Part shown: positions 33,953 to 41,394 of the stretch, in pieces
Position numbering within the stretch: the stretch's first letter is position 1
Layout of the letters: the number at the start of each line of letters is the position of its first letter
Source of the DNA: Corynebacterium sanguinis
Lineage (GTDB): Bacteria > Actinomycetota > Actinomycetes > Mycobacteriales > Mycobacteriaceae
Reading direction: 5' to 3'
Assembly: GCF_007641235.1 (NCBI RefSeq)
Contig: NZ_CP038157.1
Coordinates: 1,178,001 to 1,242,000, forward strand
DNA length: 64,000 nucleotides
Notes under the pieces: model-generated
What the model saw: only the letters and a program-made list of their open reading frames with translations
What the model was told of the DNA's origin: nothing
The model's database searches: none
Position numbers and translations under genes: made by a program

Positions 33953-36817
33953 GTGACTTCACCTGCCCCTCGCCGCCCGGACCGCTCAGAGATGCGGCAC
34001 AACCTCGACCGATTCAAGCTCCACTGGCGCACCCGCCTCGACAGCTGGACTGCCGCCGACCAAGGGGCGATTGAGAAGAAGTATGCCCAGTCGTTCTGGT
34101 CAGATTTCCTCGCCTGCTTTGGTATCCCTGCCACGCGCATGGACTTGTTCGAGCAGGATGCCCGCCGCGGCTCAAGTGGCAACACCGGTTACATCGACCT
34201 GTTCTGGCCGTCGGTGGTCATCGGCGAGGCGAAGAAGCCAGGCGTCGACCTCCAAATTGCGGTCGACCAAGCCCGCGACTATCTCCAAGGCGGGTCTGTC
34301 TCCGACACTGAGCAGCCCCGCTACATCGTCGCCACCGACTTCGAGACTTTCCGCCTGCTGCGTCTCGGCGCTCCGGAGTACCGCTTCGACATCGCCTTTC
34401 CCCTCGCCGAGGTCACCGACCATGTCGATGAATTGAAGTTCCTCGCAGGCTACGACGACACCATGACCCGCGAGGAAGAAGAAGCGGCGTCCATCAAGGC
34501 GTCGAAAGTCATGGCCAACTTGTTCACTGCCATGGCAGGTGACGACGTAGACGAAAACGTCGCCGACGCCGCGCCGACGAACCCGGAGGACGAGGACGCG
34601 GATGTTCAACGAACATCGGTGTTCCTCACCCGTCTGCTGTTCTTGCTTTACGGCGACGATGCCGGCCTGTGGGAGCAGGACTTGTTCTACCGTTTCGTAC
34701 TCGAGAGCACGACAAGTGAGAACCTCGGCTCACAGCTCGACGCGTTGTTCGATGTGCTCAACACCCCGGAGGGAAAGCGGCGTCGTGTCCCGGAGGCGAT
34801 GGCCGCATTCCCCTACGTCAACGGTTCACTGTTTGACCGGGCGGGTGAGCTGCGCACCACGACGTTTTTCAGCCCCGAGATGCGCCATGCCCTGCTCGAT
34901 GCCTGTCGTTTCCGGTGGACGGACATTTCCCCCGCTATCTTCGGTTCCCTGTTCCAGCTGGTGAAGTCCAAGGAAGCACGACGCGGTGATGGTGAGCACT
35001 ATACCTCCGAGAAAAACATCCTGAAAACCCTGGGCCCGCTGTTCCTCGACGAACTGCGTGCCGAAGCTGACCGGTTGATCGCGGCCAAGACGGGTAGTGC
35101 GAAGAAGCAGGCGGAGAACCTCAAAGTATTCCTCGACCAGCTCGCCACCCACGTGTTCATCGACCCTGCCTGCGGGTCTGGAAACTTTCTCATCGTCGCC
35201 TACCGCGAACTGCGTCGCATAGAGACGGACTTAATCGTGGCTATCCGGCAGCGCGAGGGACTGACCGAGGACGCGCTGAACATTACGTGGGAGCAAAAAC
35301 TTTCCATCGGCCAGTTCTACGGCATCGAGTTGAACTGGTGGCCGGCGAAGATCGCCGAGACTGCCATGTTCTTGGTCGATCATCAGGCCAACCGGGAGCT
35401 GGCCGATGCGGTGGGCATGGCCCCGGAGCGCTTGCCCATCACGATTACCGCGCATGTCCACCATGGCAACGCCCTGGCCGTGGACTGGGCGGACTTCGTG
35501 CCAGAGGTCACCGGACAGACCTACGTGTTCGGCAACCCACCGTTTCGTGGGGATGGGCGGGAGAAAGAGCAGCAGGCAGACCTGGCACGGGTGTGGGCTG
35601 GGAAGACCGCCGCCCTTTCGCGCCTGGACTTTGTGACTGGCTGGCATGCTAAGAGCTTGGATCTGTTAGCCAACCGACGTGGTTCTTTCGCTTTCGTGAC
35701 GACGAACTCCATCGTGCAAGGCGATCAAGTGCCGCGTCTGTTCGGCCCGATCTTTAAGGCGGGCTGGCGTATCCGTTTTGCTCACCGCACGTTTTCGTGG
35801 GACTCCGAGGCTCCCGGCAAGGCGGCTGTTCACTGCGTCATTGTCGGTTTTGACCGTGCTAATGAACCGCGCCCTCGGTTGTGGGACTACCCGAGGATGA
35901 AAGCAGAACCAGTAGAAGTTCCGGTAGAGCGCGCGATCAACGCCTACCTCGTGGACGGGCCTAACGTGCTCGTCGAGAAAGAATCAAAGCCTATCTCACC
36001 TGTAGTCGAGAAAACAGCCTATGGTTCCAAGCCGACTGATGGTGGGCATCTGATCGTTGAACCACACGAGTTCGACGAAGTTACGGCTGACCCCATCGCC
36101 GCGAAGTATGTCCACCGCTACGTTGGCGCCCGCGAGCTACTGCATGGGGAGCAACGATGGTGCCTGTGGCTCGATGGGGCTGACCCGGATGACATTGCCC
36201 GTTCCCCGATCCTCAAACAGCGAGTGGAAGCGGTCCGGGACTTCCGCGCAGTGTCAAAAGCGGCCAGCACGCGAGATTTTGCGCAGTTCCCGAGCCTTTT
36301 CCGCCAGCGAGCCAAGATGCATACGGAATACCTGTCGATACCCATCCATGTCAGTGAACTTCGACGATATTACCCTGTTGAGCGTTTTGGCCCTGATGTC
36401 ATTTCGAGTAATGCGAACTTCCAACTCGCCGACCCGACTGGTGTGCAGTTCGGGTTGATTTCGTCCTCGATGTTCATCACCTGGCAGAAGACAGTGGGCG
36501 GCCGGTTAGAATCGCGGTTACGCTTCGGTTCAACGTTGACGTGGTACACGTTTCCGATCCCTGATTTGGACGACTCCTCGCGCCAGCGCATCATCGCTGC
36601 GGGTGAGAAAGTCCTCGCTGCGCGCGAGCTGTATCCTGGACGCTCCCTGGCGCAGCACTACAACCCACTAGCGATGGACCCCGCCCTGGTCAAGGCGCAC
36701 GACGCTCTCGACCGGGAGGTGGACAAGGCGATGGGGGCGCCACGCAAGCTCACTACGGAGCGACAGCGGCAAGAGCTACTGTTCGCCAACTACGGTACGC
36801 TAACCGCTACGGAGTAG
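33953..36817 (+). CDS. MmeI-family (type IIL) restriction-modification enzyme
   Basis: A 954-residue single-chain enzyme that would both cut and methylate DNA. The N-terminal nuclease has a PD-(D/E)xK site: Asp82, then Glu92-Ala-Lys94 in GYIDLFWPSVVIGEAKKPG. A helical spacer follows (about 150-320), then an N6-adenine methyltransferase with motif I DPACGSGNFLIVAYREL near residue 403 and motif IV NPPF near 528. The target-recognition region (about 640-860, GSKPTDGGHLIVEPHEFDEV, RWCLWLDGADPDDI) and the C-terminal helices ending RQELLFANYGTLTATE are in the family order. Such enzymes methylate one strand and cut about 20 nt away. Its target sequence cannot be read from the protein. It probably defends the island or host against phage. 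Confidence 0.85.
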   Translation: MTSPAPRRPDRSEMRHNLDRFKLHWRTRLDSWTAADQGAIEKKYAQSFWSDFLACFGIPATRMDLFEQDARRGSSGNTGYIDLFWPSVVIGEAKKPGVDLQIAVDQARDYLQGGSVSDTEQPRYIVATDFETFRLLRLGAPEYRFDIAFPLAEVTDHVDELKFLAGYDDTMTREEEEAASIKASKVMANLFTAMAGDDVDENVADAAPTNPEDEDADVQRTSVFLTRLLFLLYGDDAGLWEQDLFYRFVLESTTSENLGSQLDALFDVLNTPEGKRRRVPEAMAAFPYVNGSLFDRAGELRTTTFFSPEMRHALLDACRFRWTDISPAIFGSLFQLVKSKEARRGDGEHYTSEKNILKTLGPLFLDELRAEADRLIAAKTGSAKKQAENLKVFLDQLATHVFIDPACGSGNFLIVAYRELRRIETDLIVAIRQREGLTEDALNITWEQKLSIGQFYGIELNWWPAKIAETAMFLVDHQANRELADAVGMAPERLPITITAHVHHGNALAVDWADFVPEVTGQTYVFGNPPFRGDGREKEQQADLARVWAGKTAALSRLDFVTGWHAKSLDLLANRRGSFAFVTTNSIVQGDQVPRLFGPIFKAGWRIRFAHRTFSWDSEAPGKAAVHCVIVGFDRANEPRPRLWDYPRMKAEPVEVPVERAINAYLVDGPNVLVEKESKPISPVVEKTAYGSKPTDGGHLIVEPHEFDEVTADPIAAKYVHRYVGARELLHGEQRWCLWLDGADPDDIARSPILKQRVEAVRDFRAVSKAASTRDFAQFPSLFRQRAKMHTEYLSIPIHVSELRRYYPVERFGPDVISSNANFQLADPTGVQFGLISSSMFITWQKTVGGRLESRLRFGSTLTWYTFPIPDLDDSSRQRIIAAGEKVLAARELYPGRSLAQHYNPLAMDPALVKAHDALDREVDKAMGAPRKLTTERQRQELLFANYGTLTATE

Positions 36818-37457
36818 GGACGCCACTTTGAAAGGTGAACGCGGCGCCATTCAACGACACCGGCCCACCAGCCCCCGCGGGTGCGACCGGCGCGCCTGAA
36901 AGTTCACTGTCCCAGCGGTAGAAACCAGCACCCACGCGGTAACGCTCGACGAGCGCCGCCAACTCCTGCATACCCAGTGCACCGGCCACGCGCCGCGCGA
37001 ATGCACGCGGGTTATCCGCCGAGACAGCAACCCCAGACGACGCGAGCAAATCCACCGCCAGGTCAACGCAGCGGTATGCGCTTGGCTCGTTCCCGGTCAG
37101 GTTATGCACCATGTCACGCACACCGGCCACTAGATCGGCCCAACCGTCGAAAGTGAGACCCGTCCCGGCGTAGTCGGCACCGTCCAAGTCCGAGGGCTTA
37201 GGCAACGCTGGGTAGTCGTTGGCCGCGTTGTGACGGTATGCGGGCACCGCCTTAAACAGCGTCACACCGTCCGGCAGGTGCCCCATCATGTAGTTAGCGT
37301 TCACCACGCGCATGTCAGCGGGCACCAGGGCGTAAACATCACGAGCTAAGCGGTCAATATCGTACGCGGACGGGAACACGCCCACACGCACCATAGCCTG
37401 CTTAAACAGGTCAAGGTAGGCGGGATCACTGGCAGAGGTAAAACGTAGTTCTGGCAT
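36807..37457 (-). CDS. hypothetical island protein
   Basis: A 216-residue protein, not recognised. It starts MPELRFTSASDPAYLDLFKQAMVRVGVFPSAYDIDRLARDVYALVPADM, is mostly helical, and has a small C-terminal beta segment PVAPAGAGGPVSLNGAAFTFQ. It has AAGGAC 6 nt before the ATG and follows the HTH gene at 37469 on the same strand. Its 3' end overlaps the MmeI-like gene's 3' end by 11 bp (convergent). A fragment of the same tail recurs at 33794. Confidence 0.6.
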   Translation of the reverse strand: MPELRFTSASDPAYLDLFKQAMVRVGVFPSAYDIDRLARDVYALVPADMRVVNANYMMGHLPDGVTLFKAVPAYRHNAANDYPALPKPSDLDGADYAGTGLTFDGWADLVAGVRDMVHNLTGNEPSAYRCVDLAVDLLASSGVAVSADNPRAFARRVAGALGMQELAALVERYRVGAGFYRWDSELSGAPVAPAGAGGPVSLNGAAFTFQSGVPTP

Positions 37458-37468
37458 AGGGAAGTCCT

Positions 37469-37711
37469 TTAGTCATTGAGGAAGTCGGAATAAGGTCGTA
37501 GGCCCTCACCGTTATCAACGTCCAAGCAGCGGGCACGCGCAGCGGTAACCAACTCGTCCGTGAGGATCAACCACCGAGCACCTACGCGGATCGCCGGTAG
37601 TTGCCCCTCACGACACAGCCGCCGAATCGTAACCGTGTGCGAACCAACAGCAGCCGCGAAATCCTCGACGCTGGCCAAGTTACCCAAACCCTGTAGTGGC
37701 TGAACAGGCAT
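37469..37711 (-). CDS. excisionase/MerR-like DNA-binding protein
   Basis: An 80-residue protein with a helix-turn-helix: VEDFAAAVGSHTVTIRRLCREGQLPAIRVGARWLILTDELVTAAR, the usual layout of helix-turn-helix plus wing (VGARWLI). It has an AGGAGCGTG ribosome binding site. Divergent to the cargo pair at 38142, it is a candidate repressor for the 37.7-38.1 kb control region. It forms a two-gene minus-strand operon with the downstream hypothetical gene. Confidence 0.7.
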   Translation of the reverse strand: MPVQPLQGLGNLASVEDFAAAVGSHTVTIRRLCREGQLPAIRVGARWLILTDELVTAARARCLDVDNGEGLRPYSDFLND

Positions 37712-38010
37712 AACACGCTCCTAAACGTAACAGTGACGAAAAACCTACAACCCACACCCTACAGAACGAAAAGAAACAACCCGGAACAACACGAACAACT
37801 AAACCCGCCACATTGGAAACGCAACGTTCACACACGCTCCCATACGCGCGCACGCGCAAGCCCGGCGCGAGTTCACCGGGGAAGACGCGCATAGCAGACG
37901 GGTGGTAACCGGCAACGGGTGGATGGGAAACTGAGTTTCGAGTCTGATAGTGGTGTAGAACCGGGTGGCGTGATTGGGTTATATCCTGGATGCCCCCGAG
38001 GTTCACCCCC

Positions 38011-38060
38011 TGTGGATAACCTTCAGGGCATTTGACATGCAGCTTCTGAGTTGGTAGCTA
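38011..38060 (+). promoter_or_regulatory. DnaA-box match and candidate promoter in the island's control region
   Basis: The 430-bp gene-free stretch 37712-38141 holds TGTGGATAA (38011-38019), a perfect DnaA-box consensus in reverse orientation, and a TTGACA (38032) with TAGCTA 17 bp later (38055). Nothing else clear is visible here. The promoter would drive the cargo pair at 38142. Confidence 0.35.
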
Positions 38061-38141
38061 TCCGGATGTTCGAGATCGTTCAAACCTCAATACAATGTGA
38101 GTCACCTAGATCGCGCCCTCACCCGTTAGGAGGTAGAAATC

Positions 38142-38330
38142 ATGTCAACGCCCTTATTTGCCCGTAAAACCACTCATCAGCTCATTGAAGAGCGGGAACA
38201 GGTTTTACATGCTATGCATCCTCTTAACCTTGACACGTTGCGGCGCCTCCGTGCTGTCGACGCGATTGGTCAGGACGAGGCAGAGTTACTCGATAGGTAC
38301 GATTCACTTTCCTGGCTCATTGATGGTTAA
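38142..38330 (+). CDS. small hypothetical protein, upstream partner of the cargo pair
   Basis: A 62-residue, predicted helical protein: MSTPLFARKTTHQLIEEREQVLHAMHPLNLDTLRRLRAVDAIGQDEAELLDRYDSLSWLIDG. Not recognised. A strong TTAGGAGGT ribosome binding site sits 9 nt before the ATG. It ends 8 bp before the next gene. The small size and position fit an antitoxin or a regulatory partner, but nothing proves it. Confidence 0.55.
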   Translation: MSTPLFARKTTHQLIEEREQVLHAMHPLNLDTLRRLRAVDAIGQDEAELLDRYDSLSWLIDG

Positions 38331-38338
38331 TTACCTCA

Positions 38339-39025
38339 GTGGATATTGACGAGTTTGAAAGGCGGGTAGGTGAGTTTGCGAGCGAAATTCGCGAACTGCT
38401 AGATGCGTGCTTACCCGGCAATACTCAGTTCAAAAATGCACGTATCTCCTCAGACACCCTTCGTGCATCTTTCGGCGCAACCAAAAAGCTCGATATCCGA
38501 AGCTCGGATCGTGCTTCCTTGGTTTGCGGTTATAATCTTTGCGCCAATTCGACCGGTCGACATATAGCTGTAGAAGCAAGCAGTTTCTCACTGGAATACC
38601 AAGCCAATAGTCGCCCTGTTCCAGTGGTGAGATTTGAGTATGACCGCAATGCGAACTCTAAGCCGGTATCCCATTTTCACTTTCACTCAGACTCAGTTCC
38701 CTTGGGCTTGATGCTCGCTAGAGCAGGTAAGCACGAAGATTCCGCTCAGCAGCAGAATTTGCATTTTCCTATGGGAGGGCACCGGTACCGAGTTTGTCTC
38801 GAAGATATTATCGAACTTGTTATTCGAGAGTTCAATGCTGAATCTTTGGCTGGGTGGGAAGCGCGAGTAAAGGAAGGCAGGCGCGATTACCGAAAGCGAC
38901 AAGCTGAAACAATCATTAGCAAGAACACGCGTCTAGCATCTGAAATTCTCGAAGAGATCGGTTTCAGAGTCTCGCCCCCTGCCGGGTACGAATACCCACC
39001 TGCTGACGATTCTTGTGAGTGGTAA
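38339..39025 (+). CDS. hypothetical cargo protein with HxHxH motif
   Basis: A 228-residue protein with a GTG start, not recognised. The middle has a beta-rich core with PVSHFHFHSDSVPLG (HxHxH-like) and later NLHFPMGGHRYRVCLEDIIELVIREF, then a basic C-terminal helix (WEARVKEGRRDYRKRQAETIISKN). Clustered His and a Cys could bind metal. Its GC content is visibly lower than its neighbours, so it came to the island from elsewhere. It sits at the attR end, where such elements usually carry defence or toxin cargo (inference). Confidence 0.55.
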   Translation: MDIDEFERRVGEFASEIRELLDACLPGNTQFKNARISSDTLRASFGATKKLDIRSSDRASLVCGYNLCANSTGRHIAVEASSFSLEYQANSRPVPVVRFEYDRNANSKPVSHFHFHSDSVPLGLMLARAGKHEDSAQQQNLHFPMGGHRYRVCLEDIIELVIREFNAESLAGWEARVKEGRRDYRKRQAETIISKNTRLASEILEEIGFRVSPPAGYEYPPADDSCEW

Positions 39026-39213
39026 CTATTTACCTTTCCGCGCTCTGAGGATGGACAAAAACGGGGTTAGACCCTCGAAAACTGGTGAACCTCTGCGGTT
39101 CGCTATCTACACGTAACAAACTTCTGCTGGACTGCCCCCAACGGGCCAGTTGCATAATCCTGGAAGGGGAAGCGCCGCGCAGGGCTGTAGGCCCCCGCAC
39201 GGCGTTAGGATCG

Positions 39214-39285
39214 AGGGAAAGTATGGAGGGAATCAGGAACCAGAACCGCCTCCGAATTGGGGTGTTTAGGGAATATAGAGGGAAT
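39214..39285 (+). repeat. arm-type AGGGAAT sites near attR
   Basis: AGGGAAT occurs at 39227, 39268 and 39279, the last two spaced exactly 11 bp, with a near-match AGGGAAA at 39214. They mirror the three phased copies near attL (29024-29052). The surrounding gene-free stretch 39026-39344 shows no other clear feature. Confidence 0.75.
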
Positions 39286-39344
39286 TCCCCGAGCGCTGAA
39301 ACCGAGAAAAACCGTTTTACCAGCACATACAGGGGGCAATACGG

Positions 39345-39363
39345 CGAGCCCCGGAGGGCCCAC
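39345..39363 (+). mobile_element. attR core repeat
   Basis: A perfect second copy of the 19-bp CGAGCCCCGGAGGGCCCAC, identical to the tRNA-Lys 3' end. The flanking bases differ on both sides (G before, T after), so 19 bp is the full core. Confidence 0.9.
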
Positions 39364-39410
39364 TTTTAACCGTGTTTGTCCACGAAGCGTAGGCGGGGTT
39401 TTTCCGAGGG

Positions 39411-39446
39411 GTGCAGGGTAAACCCCCTTGTGCACCCTGCACTTTT
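39411..39446 (+). terminator. ancestral tRNA-Lys terminator displaced beyond attR
   Basis: GTGCAGGGT pairs with ACCCTGCAC across a 14-nt loop, followed by TTTT. At about 50 bp after the attachment core, it lies where the tRNA-Lys terminator would be in an empty site. Confidence 0.65.
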
Positions 39447-39470
39447 CTTGGTTTTTGGGGGAATGAAACA

Positions 39471-39887
39471 GTGCCCCGCGACGCGCACCCATCTCAGAAA
39501 CTGTTCTGCCAACACCCCGGAAGCATAGACGCGCTCGCGTCGCTGCTCGCTGACGCCGGCTTTCATCCCCTGCCCCGGGTTGTCTCCATGCCCGAGCGAC
39601 GCGAGGTAACGGCGGGATTTCACCTCGATCCTGACCCGAGGCTCGCGGACCTTGCCCGACATCTGAAAGGGAGGTTCCCGCAGCTCGGTTTCTGGCCGCT
39701 CGTCGTCGAAGGCCCGATCTCTAGCCCTGATCAGGTGGACGACGTGCCGGATGGTGGAGTTGTCCTCCGGCGCCTCGCCGCGTGCGTGTTCGCCCCCGAC
39801 ATTCTGGAGCAAGGCTGGGATAGCGTCGACAACTATTCGCCCGTTTTGCGCAGGGGACAGGACGACTGGGACTTTTGGTGGGACTAA
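39471..39887 (+). CDS. hypothetical protein, possibly a truncated DUF4253-like protein
   Basis: A 138-residue frame read from the GTG at 39471; the frame is open upstream, but a terminator hairpin occupies that part. It contains HLKGRFPQLGFWPLVVEG, which resembles the start of DUF4253 proteins, and ends abruptly at DDWDFWWD. The usual C-terminal domain is missing, so it may be a truncated gene at the island boundary. Its stop overlaps the convergent GNAT gene's end by 4 nt. The family resemblance is weak. Confidence 0.45.
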   Translation: MPRDAHPSQKLFCQHPGSIDALASLLADAGFHPLPRVVSMPERREVTAGFHLDPDPRLADLARHLKGRFPQLGFWPLVVEGPISSPDQVDDVPDGGVVLRRLAACVFAPDILEQGWDSVDNYSPVLRRGQDDWDFWWD

Positions 39888-40942
39888 TCCGCTCGCTTGT
39901 CGACGCCCCGCTGCCAACAGCCCACCGCCGCAGCTGGTGCGAAGCCGAGCTGCTCGTTAATCGCCAGCATCCACTGGTTTTCTCCGGCGTTCCAGGTGTA
40001 AACGCGTTCAACGCCCGGGTGTGCGTCGGCGAGCTGACGCAGATTCGCGGCCTTTACCCGCAAGCCAAGCCGTTTCCCTTGGTGGGCGGGGCGAACCAGG
40101 GTGTCTCCCTGAAAGCCAACGTCGGTGCGGCCAGCCTCCGGACACACGATCAGTGTGTGGGCAGCTACCTCCCCGGTAGCTCGCTCAACGGCGATCGTCC
40201 ATACTATCGACCGGCCCATTGCTCGCTCGACGGCCTCAAATTCTTGAAGACGTGCGATGTCCCAGACCTCCGGCTCCATGTCGATGCCTCCGAGCGGCAC
40301 GTCCGTGCTCATCGACGCCCGTTGCAGCGCCATCGCTTCCCGCCAGCGCTCCGGTGTCGGGCCGACCCAGGAGACGACGTCGTACTCGGGGCTTTTCGCC
40401 GCCACCTCATTCGCCCGTTCAACCACGTCGGCGACGCGCAGCGTGCTCACGAGCTCAACCTGCTCGAGAGCGAACCCGCGCGCTGCAAACCAATCGTTAC
40501 TCGGGGTGCGGGGAAGTGTCCCCGTTCCCGTTTTCGGCGTCAACCCGGTGTCGGACAGCCGGGTTGGCGGGGTCCAGCACAAAAGCGTGCTGCGATCGTC
40601 GTCTGCGTGGTTGCCTATTGCGGCAAGAAGCGCATCCATCACGCCCTCTCCGTGGGCCTCGGGACGCAGGCGGAAGTCGACCGCGATCATGTGACGGTTG
40701 TCGGCTAAAGGCAACTCCACGTTCGCAAGACCGAGGCAGCGGTCGTGCTCGTACGCGAGTAGCATCGCGCGCTGCGCTCGCACCTGGTCACCGTAGACCG
40801 CCGCCAGCTCCCGCGCGGAGTAGGCGAGGTCGTCGTGGCCGAACTGAGCTGCCTCGTCGGCAGCCCAGACCGCGACGGCGTCGTGGGCCGCGGGCGAGGG
40901 GTTATCGGGGGTGCCCAAGTGCGAGTGGGGGATCACGTCCAT
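39884..40942 (-). CDS. GNAT family N-acetyltransferase with tandem domains
   Basis: A 352-residue protein with two acetyltransferase-like halves. The N-terminal one (about 60-125, LAYEHDRCLGLANVELPLADNRHMIAVDFRLRPEAHGEGVMDALL) looks degenerate. The C-terminal one holds the acetyl-CoA loop GFQGDTLVRPAHQGKRLGLRVKAANLR and NAGENQWMLAINEQLGF. The architecture resembles MshD and Eis-like duplicates. The substrate is unknown. Confidence 0.8.
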   Translation of the reverse strand: MDVIPHSHLGTPDNPSPAAHDAVAVWAADEAAQFGHDDLAYSARELAAVYGDQVRAQRAMLLAYEHDRCLGLANVELPLADNRHMIAVDFRLRPEAHGEGVMDALLAAIGNHADDDRSTLLCWTPPTRLSDTGLTPKTGTGTLPRTPSNDWFAARGFALEQVELVSTLRVADVVERANEVAAKSPEYDVVSWVGPTPERWREAMALQRASMSTDVPLGGIDMEPEVWDIARLQEFEAVERAMGRSIVWTIAVERATGEVAAHTLIVCPEAGRTDVGFQGDTLVRPAHQGKRLGLRVKAANLRQLADAHPGVERVYTWNAGENQWMLAINEQLGFAPAAAVGCWQRGVDKRAD

Positions 40943-41006
40943 GCCATCTAGGCTCGCACGCTGGTGAAAGGGCGCGCAACCGGATTCACCGGCCGCGCGC
41001 TGCGAG

Positions 41007-41012
41007 TAGTGT
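41007..41012 (+). promoter_or_regulatory. -10 box of yccF (leaderless)
   Basis: TAGTGT lies 7 nt before the ATG at 41020; there is no ribosome binding site. Confidence 0.4.
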
Positions 41013-41019
41013 CGAGGAT

Positions 41020-41394
41020 ATGGGCCTGATTCGTTTAATCCTCAATATCATTTGGCTGATCACTGCGGGAATCTGGCTGTTTATCGCTTACATCCTCGCC
41101 GGGGTGATCGCGTGCATCTTCATCATCACCATCCCGTTCGGGGTGGCGTCGTTCCGCATTGCCAATTACGTCCTCTGGCCGTTTGGCCGCGAGGTCGTGC
41201 AAGTGGATGCGGGTGCGGCCAGCACGATCGGCAACGTCGTGTGGTTCGTTGTCGCTGGCCTGTGGCTCGCCCTCGGCCACGTGGCCACCGCGGTGGTGCA
41301 GGCTCTGACCATCATCGGCCTCCCGCTGGCCTGGGCGAACCTGAAGCTCATCCCGGTGACCTGCTTCCCGTTTGGCAAGGAGATCGTTAGCTAG
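41020..41394 (+). CDS. yccF: YccF domain inner-membrane protein
   Basis: A 124-residue protein with about four hydrophobic helices and two YccF repeats: LNIIWLITAGIWLFIAYILAGVIACIFIITIPFGVASFRIANYVLWPFGREV, then the matching VVWFVVAGLWLALGHVATAVVQALTIIGLPLAWANLKLIPVTCFPFGKEI. Family function is unknown. A much longer upstream frame exists, but the -10 box and the domain boundary fix the start at 41020. Its stop overlaps the convergent gene by 4 nt. Confidence 0.85.
   Translation: MGLIRLILNIIWLITAGIWLFIAYILAGVIACIFIITIPFGVASFRIANYVLWPFGREVVQVDAGAASTIGNVVWFVVAGLWLALGHVATAVVQALTIIGLPLAWANLKLIPVTCFPFGKEIVS

Larger units (their letters stand above)
28887..39363 (+). mobile_element. integrative element of about 10.5 kb in tRNA-Lys
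   Basis: A 19-bp perfect direct repeat bounds the element: attL in the tRNA-Lys gene (28887-28905) and attR at 39345-39363. It carries a tyrosine integrase beside attL, an excisionase-like HTH protein, a replication-like module with iterons, two further HTH proteins, an MmeI-like restriction-modification enzyme and a two-gene cargo near attR. It has no capsid, terminase large subunit, portal or conjugation genes, so it is a satellite-like or plasmid-like island rather than a full prophage or ICE. Base composition and style differ from the flanks (A/C-rich coding strand; lower GC at 38.1-39.0 kb). Confidence 0.88.

Noticed and set aside
28887..39363. Complete prophage or conjugative element
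   Set aside because: No capsid, portal, large terminase, tail, lysis, relaxase or coupling-protein genes were found in the 10.5 kb.
40219..41019. N-terminal extension of yccF by more than 260 codons
   Set aside because: The extension is antisense to the GNAT gene and basic/low in complexity; the domain and the -10 box both place the start at 41020.
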